Assembly (NCBI GenBank): GCA_026396425.1
Contig: JAPLWU010000091.1
Location: 1 to 5,100 of the forward strand
Origin: Microcaldota archaeon
GTDB lineage: Archaea > Micrarchaeota > Micrarchaeia > Burarchaeales > JAKAKT01
Reading direction: 5' to 3'
Length of the DNA stretch: 5,100 nucleotides
Shown here: positions 1 through 5,100 of the stretch, piece after piece
Numbering within the stretch: the first letter of the stretch is position 1
Layout: each line of letters opens with the position of its first letter
Notes under the pieces: model-generated
What the model saw: only the letters and a program-made list of their open reading frames with translations
What the model was told of the DNA's origin: nothing
Databases searched by the model: none
Program-made: the position numbers and the translations under genes

Positions 1-616
1 CGGTTTGGAGGTTCTTGCAAAGGTTGCTGCAGTCGGTTTCTCCGGAGGGGCACTGCAGGATTGCCGTTCCCGACCTCGAGGCCGAGCCTCCGTGAATATC
101 GCTTGCGTATAGTTTGCAGGTGACTGGGGTCGGTAGCTGGACCATGACTTCATCCGCGAATATTTCAGCCGTGCAGGTCTTGCCCGCAAACCAGCTTGAG
201 CCAGAGCATGACGCAATCCCGTCGCCATCGGGCGCGCCCTCACTGCTCCCGCTACCCCATACTTCGTACAGGACGGCGCAGGCATCGCCGTTTGCATCGC
301 TTACCGTTGCGCTGCAAGAGAAGTCTTGGCCAACCAAAACCGGTGAGGGAGTTATTGTCATTGTCCCGATATACGGGGCTTCGTTCGCGGATGGACAGGA
401 CTCGGACATAGTTATGCACGAGCCGCCTGCACAAACGCTAGCGCAGGTCGACGTGGAGGTGCGGCATGCGGGAAGTATGTCTTTAGTGCACCAGACGCAC
501 ATGTGGTCCGCGCACTCTGCACAGGTGCCGTATGAACTGCATGTGCCAGCCGCAAACGAAGGAATTGCGAGCATTGCCATGACGCCGAGAAAGAACAGGA
601 GCCGCATACGGAACAT
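1..616 (-). CDS. Secreted Cys-rich protein with PSI-like cluster and Ig-like domain (5' part; continues past window edge)
   Basis: The minus-strand frame is open from the ATG at 616 to the window edge, giving 205 codons with no stop, so the C-terminus is missing. Residues 1-23 form a signal peptide: Arg3/Arg5, a hydrophobic core LLFFLGVMAMLAI, then PSFAA. The mature part starts Cys-dense, with ten Cys between residues 26 and 74 spaced C-x5-C-x2-C-x4-C-x2-C-x7-C-x6-C-x3-C-x4-C-x6-C. The CVWC at 40-43 resembles the CxWC signature of PSI (plexin/semaphorin/integrin) domains. Residues about 81-189 look like an Ig- or cadherin-like beta sandwich (TITPSPVLVGQDFSC, TVSDANGD, CKLYASDIHGG), with six more Cys. 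In total 18 of 205 residues are Cys, which implies an exported, disulfide-bonded surface protein. ATG 616 is chosen because GGTG lies five bases upstream; ATG 628 and ATG 607 are in-frame alternatives. The function is unknown and the fold calls are inferred from motifs. It is divergent from cdc6 and shares its promoter region. Confidence 0.8.
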   Translation of the reverse strand, partial: MFRMRLLFFLGVMAMLAIPSFAAGTCSSYGTCAECADHMCVWCTKDILPACRTSTSTCASVCAGGSCITMSESCPSANEAPYIGTMTITPSPVLVGQDFSCSATVSDANGDACAVLYEVWGSGSSEGAPDGDGIASCSGSSWFAGKTCTAEIFADEVMVQLPTPVTCKLYASDIHGGSASRSGTAILQCPSGETDCSNLCKNLQT

Positions 617-646
617 TGGAACACCCATCTCCTATCTACGGGCAGG

Positions 647-664
647 TATTAAAATGTTTTAATA
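647..664. promoter_or_regulatory. Divergent back-to-back TATA boxes (inverted repeat)
   Basis: TATTAAAATGTTTTAATA is an inverted repeat with 8-bp arms and a 2-bp spacer. Each arm reads TTTTAATA in its own direction, which resembles an archaeal TATA box. The plus-strand arm (657-664) is centred about 26 bases before the cdc6 ATG at 687, the spacing expected for a leaderless transcript. The minus-strand arm (654-647) would place a start near 624-626, just before the GGTG site and the ATG at 616 of the secreted-protein gene. The promoter role is inferred from position and composition; the repeat itself is seen directly. Confidence 0.6.
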
Positions 665-686
665 TTTGGCATGCGAAAGCAAGACC

Positions 687-1736
687 ATGGGAAAGTTGTT
701 CGGGGAGAAGGGAACCGGACTATTCAGGAACGAGAATGCGCTTCTGCCTGATTACCTGCCGGACGATTTGCCGAACAGGGAGAAGGAATTGAAGGAGATT
801 GCCGCGTGTTTGAGGCCGATTGCTGAAGGCGGAAGGCCCGAGAACCTGATTATTGTGGGGCCGACGGGGGTTGGAAAGACCTCCTGCGCGAGGTATGTTT
901 TGCGCGAGCTTTCGGCTTACACGCGAAGAGCCCTCCCGCTTTACATAAACTGCTGGGAGGTCAGCACGAGGCACGCGATACTGGGAATGCTGGCGACCTC
1001 GCTGGGCGAAATATTGCCGAGAAGGGGGATTGCAACGGATGAAATAACGGAAAGGATTGTCGAAATGCTAAAAAAGGAGAAGAAAGTCCCGGTGATTGTC
1101 CTCGACGAGGTCGATAGGCTGGTGGCGAGCCCGTATGGCGAGGAGAACGTCCTTTACGACTTGGCTCGGGCGAAGGAGATTTTTGGGGTGGATATTGCAC
1201 TTATTGGCATAACGAATAGACCTGCCTTCCTCGCGAATTTGGATGGAAGAATCAAAAGCTCGCTCGCGCAGGCGAGGATGGAGTTCGCGCCGTATTCGCC
1301 CGCACAATTAAAGGCGATACTTGCCGAGAGGGCGAAAATTGCGTTTGTTGCTGATGCGCTTGATGCCGACGTCATACCTTTGTGCGCGGCTATAGGAGCT
1401 AAGAACGGTGGGGATGCGAGGGTCGCGATAGCTGCTCTTTGGAAGGCCGGAAAGAGCGCCGAGAGGAAGGGCACTGAGAGGGTGGCCGTAGAAAATGTGA
1501 AGGACGGGAGGGAGCTGGGAAAAGTTGCGAGGGAGCTCGGAGAAGTCGAAACGAGAATAATCGAAATTATCGATGAGTTCGGCTCTGTCACGAGCGGCGA
1601 GCTTTACGAAAAGTTGGGAATGAATGAAAGGACGGTCCGAAATTACCTGACAAAACTCGAAAAAATGAACCTGATTGAAACGACCGAAGTTAGAGGAGAA
1701 GGAAGAGGAATGACGAGGATAATAAAAAAGAAATAA
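687..1736 (+). CDS. cdc6: Orc1/Cdc6 replication initiator, AAA+ ATPase
   Basis: This is the archaeal origin-recognition and helicase-loading protein, an AAA+ ATPase with a C-terminal winged helix that binds origin DNA. The opening FRNENALLPDYLPDDLPNRE is typical of the family. Counting from the alternative TTG at 666, Walker A GPTGVGKT is at residues 65-72 and Walker B VIVLDEVD at 143-150. The sensor-1 Asn is in IGITNRP (N184), a box VII Arg is in DGRIKSSL (R195), and sensor 2 is GGDARVA (R252). A winged helix follows at about 290-356 (VTSGELYEKLGMNERTVRNY). The protein is slightly short for the family, mostly in the winged-helix end, but all ATPase motifs are present. ATG 687 is preferred over TTG 666 because it sits about 26 bases after a TATA-like box, as in a leaderless mRNA, and because the seven residues between the two starts are not family-like. 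It converges on the ychF-like gene with a 17-bp gap. Confidence 0.93.
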   Translation: MGKLFGEKGTGLFRNENALLPDYLPDDLPNREKELKEIAACLRPIAEGGRPENLIIVGPTGVGKTSCARYVLRELSAYTRRALPLYINCWEVSTRHAILGMLATSLGEILPRRGIATDEITERIVEMLKKEKKVPVIVLDEVDRLVASPYGEENVLYDLARAKEIFGVDIALIGITNRPAFLANLDGRIKSSLAQARMEFAPYSPAQLKAILAERAKIAFVADALDADVIPLCAAIGAKNGGDARVAIAALWKAGKSAERKGTERVAVENVKDGRELGKVARELGEVETRIIEIIDEFGSVTSGELYEKLGMNERTVRNYLTKLEKMNLIETTEVRGEGRGMTRIIKKK

Positions 1737-1749
1737 AACGAAAAATGAA
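1724..1749 (-). terminator. T-rich terminator-like tract for the ychF-like gene
   Basis: Just after the minus-strand TAG (1756-1754), the minus strand carries closely spaced T runs (TTTTT, TTTT, TTTTTT) separated by one to three other bases. T-tracts without a hairpin are the usual intrinsic terminators in archaea. The tract overlaps the Lys-rich last codons of cdc6 on the other strand, so the same A/T bases serve both genes. On the plus strand only TTTT (1750-1753) follows cdc6, so a terminator for cdc6 itself is weak. Confidence 0.5.
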
Positions 1750-1753
1750 TTTT

Positions 1754-2914
1754 CTACCTTCCCGAAACTATTTTTACTATGTCATTCGGCTTTAGCACGT
1801 GCTCCTTGCCAATCCGCATGTGCGTTCGCGCATCAATTCCGCAGATGAAGTTGTGGCTTAAGTCCGTATGGATTTTTGCGGCTAAATCGCAGGCGGTTGA
1901 GCCGCGCCTCAGGAGATACGCATCCGGCAGAACCTGGCCGAAATGATTGGAGTAGTTTTTCTCGTCCTCGACCGGATAAACCGGGATTAGCTGGAGGAGG
2001 TCGAATGCGGTCCTGTTGATTAGTTCCTGAACGCCGGTTCCTCCGTTCTCGCGGATTATTTTCCTGATTTTCTCGAGGGCGGCCTTTTGTTTGTCGTCCC
2101 CTCCCAAAACCTCAAAATCCTTGTCGCCGGGAACGTATTTGACGAGCCCTTTCTCGGCCGCACGGCGGAGGGCGAGTTCGGCTTCGGCGCATGCCGGAAC
2201 GACGATTCTGTCAGGGAAAAGTTCGCGCATCCTCTCGTAGTTTTGTTTTGCGCCATCAACGTCGATTTTGTTTGCCGCGATTGCAATGGGTTTTGAAATC
2301 TCGCGGATTGTTTTTGCGAATGAAAAAATTTCTTCATCGCTCCAGTGTATCTTGTCTATTGGGAGTTTGTTTCGCGCTGCCGCGTCCTCGGTTTGCTTTG
2401 GGGAGACCTTGAGGCCGGAGAGGATGGTTGCTATCTCGTCTATGCCCCTTCCGCGGGCTTTTGCCATCCCTCTTTTTATTATGCCCGCAATCCAATGGAC
2501 AAGCTCCTTTTCGAGGAAGCGGACTTCCTCGGCCGGGTCGAACCCGACGGCTTCCTTTCCCTCGGCATCCGTTTTTCCTGAAGCATCAACTACCTGTATT
2601 AGGGCGTCCGCAGCGCGCAAATCATCGAGGAATTTGAGGCCCAGCCCCCTTCCTTCGTGCGCGTCGGGGACGAGGCCGGCAACATCGACAAGTTCTGTTG
2701 GGATGAGGCGGACGCCGTCAATGCAGGCGGAATTTTTTGGGTTGCACTTCCTGCCCAGGGAGACGTGGGGGCATTCTGCGCGCACATAGGCGGTCCCGTG
2801 GTTGGGCTCGATGGTGGTAAATGGGAATGGCGCAATCTTGGCGTCGAAAAGCGTGGCTGCCGCGAAGAAGGTCGATTTCCCCTTGTTGGGCGCGCCAACG
2901 ACCCCTATGAACAA
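1754..2914 (-). CDS. YchF/OLA1-like GTP-binding protein with C-terminal TGS domain
   Basis: This cytosolic P-loop NTPase belongs to the Obg/YchF group (COG0012-like, archaeal branch), thought to act with ribosomes. At 386 residues it has the usual length. G1 is GAPNKGKST (7-15); the switch region PFPFTTIEPNHGTAYV starts at 30; G3 is DVAGLVPDAHEGRGLG (77-92). A helical insert spans about 125-205. G4 is NKID (215-218) and a G5-like segment ACAEAE starts at 241. A TGS domain fills about 308-386 and ends LKPNDIVKIVSGR. The NKxD motif predicts GTP use, unlike bacterial YchF and human OLA1, whose altered motif favours ATP. Translation starts at TTG 2914. No in-frame ATG lies nearby, MFIGVVG matches family N-termini, and AGGTGAT (2924-2918) sits three bases upstream. 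The gene is divergent from the lon fragment and convergent with cdc6. Confidence 0.93.
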   Translation of the reverse strand: MFIGVVGAPNKGKSTFFAAATLFDAKIAPFPFTTIEPNHGTAYVRAECPHVSLGRKCNPKNSACIDGVRLIPTELVDVAGLVPDAHEGRGLGLKFLDDLRAADALIQVVDASGKTDAEGKEAVGFDPAEEVRFLEKELVHWIAGIIKRGMAKARGRGIDEIATILSGLKVSPKQTEDAAARNKLPIDKIHWSDEEIFSFAKTIREISKPIAIAANKIDVDGAKQNYERMRELFPDRIVVPACAEAELALRRAAEKGLVKYVPGDKDFEVLGGDDKQKAALEKIRKIIRENGGTGVQELINRTAFDLLQLIPVYPVEDEKNYSNHFGQVLPDAYLLRRGSTACDLAAKIHTDLSHNFICGIDARTHMRIGKEHVLKPNDIVKIVSGR

Positions 2915-3099
2915 AACATCACCTGCCCAAAACCCCGAATGGCCCCAATACTCTCAATGAACAAACAATCACGGTCTCACAAACCTCGCGGATTCCTCCG
3001 AACCCGATAATGGCGCTCAAATACTCCGATACCTCCCATGGACATGGAAATCTTCTCGCCACCGAACCCAATAATAATCTATTCAAACAATATAAATGC
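2915..3099. promoter_or_regulatory. Divergent intergenic region between the ychF-like gene and the lon fragment
   Basis: This 185-bp gap contains no convincing gene. AATAATAAT at 3070-3078 is centred 26 bases before ATG 3100 and could drive a leaderless lon-fragment transcript. TTTATATT on the minus strand (3096-3089) is a good TATA match and could serve the ychF-like gene, but with a leader of about 150 bases. The plus-strand frame of the lon fragment stays open back to 2911, with an ATG at 3010. The 30 residues encoded there show no resemblance to intein or Lon sequence, so they are treated as non-coding. No trace of the missing LonB N-terminal half is present. Confidence 0.4.
2918..2924 (-). 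promoter_or_regulatory. Ribosome binding site deciding a TTG start
   Basis: AGGTGAT on the minus strand is complementary to the AUCACCU of an archaeal 16S 3' tail and lies three bases before the TTG at 2914. It supports TTG as the real start of the YchF-like gene. Confidence 0.65.
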
Positions 3100-3243
3100 A
3101 TGGACAGGATAGACGACTTCAGCGCCATAAGGCGGAGGGCCGCGAAGGTCGTGAAGAAGGGAGAGAAAGACTACAAAGGCCACGTCTACAACATAACCAC
3201 GGAGTCGGGAAAACTAATTGTCGACGATGTTCTCGCATTCAAT
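3100..3243 (+). other. Putative C-terminal half of a split intein (C-intein, 48 aa)
   Basis: The segment ends KGHVYNITTESGKLIVDD and then VLAFN, which fits intein splice blocks F and G. The last residue is Asn (AAT 3241-3243), which would cyclise, and the next is Ser (TCG 3244-3246), a valid +1 nucleophile. The Ser also begins the conserved LonB motif, so the junction lies exactly at a conserved site. From memory, the Nanoarchaeum equitans PolB C-intein has a very similar ...YDLSTESGK...HN ending. The penultimate residue is Phe instead of the usual His, a variation tolerated in some active inteins. The length suits a split-intein C half (about 30-50 residues). No N-intein or homing endonuclease is present here. 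Splicing activity is inferred. Confidence 0.85.
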
Positions 3244-4500
3244 TCGGGCGGGTTGGGAACGCCAGCGCATCTCCGCGTCGAGGCGGGCGCCATACACCGC
3301 GCCAACAAGGGCGTTCTTTTTCTCGATGAGGTTTCCTCGCTCGGGCCCAGATCCCAGCAGGACCTGCTGACCTCGATGCAGGATAAAAAATTCTCCATAA
3401 CCGGCCAGAGCGAAATGTCGAGCGGCGCAATTGTCAGGACGAAACCCGTGCCGTGCGACTTCGTGCTGGTAGCCGCGGGAAACACCATTGATTTGAGCAA
3501 GATGCACCCCGCATTGCGCTCGAGGATTCGGGGTTATGGATACGAGATTTACGTTGAAGACACGATGCCGGATACGGAGGAGAATAGATGGAAGCTCGTC
3601 CAATTCGTGGCGCAGGAAGTCACGAAGGACGGCAAGATTCCGCATTTCACGAAAGAGGCCGTCGGCGAGATAATAGAGGAGGCGAGGAGGAAGGCCGGCC
3701 GGAAGAGGCGGTTAAGCCTTAAGCTGAGGGAGATTGGCGGGCTCATCCGCGCGGCAGGGGATTTGGCAAAGGAGGAGGGCGCAAAGCTGGTCGAGAGGAA
3801 GCATATTTTGCAGGCGAAGGGGGTTGCGAGGACGCTCGAGCAGCAGATGTCCCAGCAGTTCATCGACGTGAAAAAAGAATACAGTGTTTTCAGGAATTCC
3901 GGGGCGTATGTTGGAAAGGTCAACGGGATGGCCGTGCTTGGCGACGGCTCTTCGGGCCTTGTGATGCCCATTGTCGCCGAGGTAACGCCCGCCTCCTCGA
4001 GAACCGAGGGGAAGCTGATTGCCACTGGCAAATTGGGCAAGATTGCCAAGGAGGCGGTCGAGAACGTTTCCGCGATAATAAAGAAGCAGATTGGCACCGA
4101 TTTCGCGCAGTACGATATCCACGTCCAGTTTTTGCAGACTTACGAGGGGGTTGAAGGCGACAGCGCGAGCATAGCCGTTGCCGTTTCGGTAATATCCGCA
4201 ATGCAGGGAATCCCGGTCGAGCAGTCCGTGGCCATGACCGGCTCGCTGAGCGTGAGAGGCGAGGTGCTGCCCGTGGGCGGGGTGAACACCAAGCTCGAGG
4301 CCGCGGCCGAGGCAGGGATTAAGAAGGTCGTGATACCCGCTTCGAACATGGGCGACGTTTACCTGACAAAGGAGCACAAGAAGAAGCTGACAATCGTGCC
4401 CGCCAAAAACATAATCGACGTGCTGAAGGTAGCTCTCAAGAGCGGCAAAAAAAAGGACGAGTTGGTAAAGAGAATGAGCGGTTTCATGTCCGCGAATTAG
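3100..4500 (+). CDS. lonB: C-terminal LonB protease fragment preceded by a C-terminal split-intein segment
   Basis: This encodes the C-terminal two thirds of the archaeal membrane protease LonB (AAA+ ATPase plus Ser/Lys protease). Counting from ATG 3010, residues 31-78 look like a C-intein and residues 79-496 are the C-extein, starting SGGLGTPAH. Visible parts are Walker B GVLFLDEV (101-108), the sensor-1 Asn in VAAGN (158), the arginine-finger region HPALRSRIRGYG (166-177), sensor 2 in LSLKLREIGG (R240), catalytic Ser385 in EGDSASI, and catalytic Lys428 in LPVGGVNTK. Walker A, the N-terminal region and the membrane helices that archaeal LonB carries between Walker A and Walker B are all absent. 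Full-length LonB is about 620-650 residues, so about 200 are missing and are not in this window. ATG 3100 is preferred over ATG 3010 (unrelated residues) and GTG 3151 (would shorten the C-intein to 31 residues). Without an N-terminal partner this protein could not bind ATP. Confidence 0.92.
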   Translation: MDRIDDFSAIRRRAAKVVKKGEKDYKGHVYNITTESGKLIVDDVLAFNSGGLGTPAHLRVEAGAIHRANKGVLFLDEVSSLGPRSQQDLLTSMQDKKFSITGQSEMSSGAIVRTKPVPCDFVLVAAGNTIDLSKMHPALRSRIRGYGYEIYVEDTMPDTEENRWKLVQFVAQEVTKDGKIPHFTKEAVGEIIEEARRKAGRKRRLSLKLREIGGLIRAAGDLAKEEGAKLVERKHILQAKGVARTLEQQMSQQFIDVKKEYSVFRNSGAYVGKVNGMAVLGDGSSGLVMPIVAEVTPASSRTEGKLIATGKLGKIAKEAVENVSAIIKKQIGTDFAQYDIHVQFLQTYEGVEGDSASIAVAVSVISAMQGIPVEQSVAMTGSLSVRGEVLPVGGVNTKLEAAAEAGIKKVVIPASNMGDVYLTKEHKKKLTIVPAKNIIDVLKVALKSGKKKDELVKRMSGFMSAN

Positions 4501-5053
4501 ACGACCGCCTGCCGAAGGCATAAAGGACAACAATCAGCGAAAGCGTGGTCATTGCCATTGTCGCGATGAACATGAAACCCAGCGCCTGCGGGGGAAGCGG
4601 GGGATGCGTCGAGAGCAGATAATCCGAAAAATCATTTGCGAAAAGCCAGACTGCCGCAGGGATAATTGCGACTGGCTTCGCGAGGAATGCTCCCTTCAGC
4701 AATGCCGGTTCCAGCATCAAAACGACGTGCGAGATGAATAACACGAAATAGAGCGGTGCGGCTTCCGGAGTGAAATAGAAGGGGCTGTAAGCGGACAGGA
4801 CGAACACGGTCCAGAAGCCGTATTTGATTGCGCCTGCCGCGCATAATGCATAGAACCAGTCCGAGTGGAAGCCGCGCAGGCTGAGGATGAGGGCGAGGCC
4901 CATGAGCAGGGCGTGAAGGGGGCAGTCGGGAACGAAAATGGCGAGAAGAGGGTTTGTCGAGAGAAGCTGCCCGCCATAGTAGAAGATGAACCCGTAGAGC
5001 GCGCCGATGAGGTTGGCGATTGCGAGAACGAGGACTAGTTCTTTTTTCAACAA
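4484..5053 (-). CDS. DUF1405-family six-helix membrane protein (YpjA-like)
   Basis: This integral membrane protein of unknown function is recognised by DUF1405 landmarks: a first helix followed by FVPDCPLHALL, then IKYGFWTVFVL, SHVVLMLEPALL, and NDFSDYLLSTHPPLP. Counting from the alternative TTG at 5074, the likely helices are at 13-33, 52-66, 75-96, 107-126, 134-154 and 167-187, and the tail FGRRSSNSRT is basic. The conserved Asp, Lys, His and Asn-Asp residues near or in the helices suggest a polar site in the membrane, but no reaction is known. TTG 5053 is chosen because GGGTGAT (5066-5060) lies six bases upstream; TTG 5050 and TTG 5074 remain possible. Its 3' end overlaps the lon fragment by 17 bp in convergent orientation. 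About 190 residues is normal for the family. Confidence 0.85.
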   Translation of the reverse strand: MLKKELVLVLAIANLIGALYGFIFYYGGQLLSTNPLLAIFVPDCPLHALLMGLALILSLRGFHSDWFYALCAAGAIKYGFWTVFVLSAYSPFYFTPEAAPLYFVLFISHVVLMLEPALLKGAFLAKPVAIIPAAVWLFANDFSDYLLSTHPPLPPQALGFMFIATMAMTTLSLIVVLYAFGRRSSNSRT

Positions 5054-5059
5054 ACCACC

Positions 5060-5066
5060 ATCACCC
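5060..5066 (-). promoter_or_regulatory. Ribosome binding site deciding a TTG start
   Basis: GGGTGAT on the minus strand resembles the archaeal consensus GGAGGTGAT and lies six bases before TTG 5053 (nine before TTG 5050). It argues against the longer TTG 5074 start, which has no such site upstream. Confidence 0.5.
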
Positions 5067-5100
5067 GCGGCCAACAGTAACGCAACCGGCTCGCATCAAC

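Noticed and set aside
30..60. Possible origin recognition box near cdc6 (TTTCTCCGGAGGGG)
   Set aside because: It lies inside the coding frame of the secreted protein, is a single copy, and does not match a known ORB core well. The 70-bp gap before cdc6 holds no repeated ORB-like elements, so no origin is called.
114..662. 182-codon plus-strand open frame
   Set aside because: It lies antisense to the secreted Cys-rich protein, which has a signal peptide, patterned cysteines and a fitting promoter and start. The plus-strand translation has no recognisable motif and ends inside the divergent promoter.
2268..2789. 173-codon plus-strand open frame
   Set aside because: It is antisense to the well-conserved G3-to-G4 part of the YchF-like GTPase and has no recognisable motifs of its own.
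3010..3099. N-terminal extension of the lon fragment from ATG 3010
   Set aside because: The 30 residues look unlike any intein or Lon sequence, the stretch holds the candidate promoter boxes, and ATG 3100 lies a leaderless distance from AATAATAAT. It cannot be fully excluded.
3037..3106. 8-bp direct repeat CATGGACA (3037-3044 and 3099-3106)
   Set aside because: It is too short and consists of only two copies, so it is expected by chance.
2919..3128. 69-codon minus-strand open frame upstream of the ychF-like gene
   Set aside because: The translation has no motif, it overlaps the C-intein coding region antisense, and it covers the promoter region. It is probably chance.
3712..4533. 273-codon minus-strand open frame
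   Set aside because: It is antisense to the conserved LonB protease domain, and its translation has no family features. It is a by-product of GC-rich codon use in lon.

Overview
This window is from an archaeon. The evidence is an Orc1/Cdc6-type initiator, a Lon protease domain of the archaeal LonB kind, an archaeal YchF-like GTPase with a GTP-type NKxD motif and a TGS domain, TATA-type promoter boxes, and ribosome binding sites reading AGGTGAT or GGGTGAT that match an archaeal 16S tail. The base composition looks moderately GC-rich. A compact genome with small intergenic gaps, leaderless or TTG-started genes, a split gene and a Cys-rich secreted protein would fit a DPANN-type lineage. That placement is inference and cannot be proven from 5 kb.

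Layout. (1) Positions 1-616, minus strand: the N-terminal part of a secreted, Cys-rich protein that runs off the left edge. It has a signal peptide, a PSI-like cysteine cluster and an Ig/cadherin-like region. (2) 647-664: an 18-bp AT-rich inverted repeat that reads as two back-to-back TATA boxes, one for the secreted protein and one for cdc6. (3) 687-1736, plus strand: Orc1/Cdc6 replication initiator. (4) 1754-2914, minus strand: YchF/OLA1-like GTPase, convergent with cdc6 across 17 bp, with a T-rich terminator-like tract. (5) 2915-3099: a divergent intergenic region with candidate promoters. (6) 3100-4500, plus strand: the C-terminal two thirds of LonB, preceded by what looks like the C-terminal half of a split intein. 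(7) 4484-5053, minus strand: a six-helix DUF1405-family membrane protein whose 3' end overlaps the lon fragment by 17 bp.

The most striking item is the lon gene. It carries no Walker A, no N-terminal domain and no membrane anchor. Its first 48 residues end in a typical intein C-terminal splice block (VYNITTESGK...AFN), followed directly by Ser and the conserved LonB segment SGGLGTPAH. The upstream DNA is occupied by a different gene on the opposite strand, so the N-terminal half must be encoded elsewhere or be lost. The simplest reading is a split LonB rebuilt by protein trans-splicing. The split falls between Walker A and Walker B, so neither half alone could work as an ATPase.

The genes do not form one pathway. 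They cover replication initiation, translation-linked GTPase function, membrane proteolysis and the envelope. No tRNA, rRNA, CRISPR array or insertion sequence was seen.
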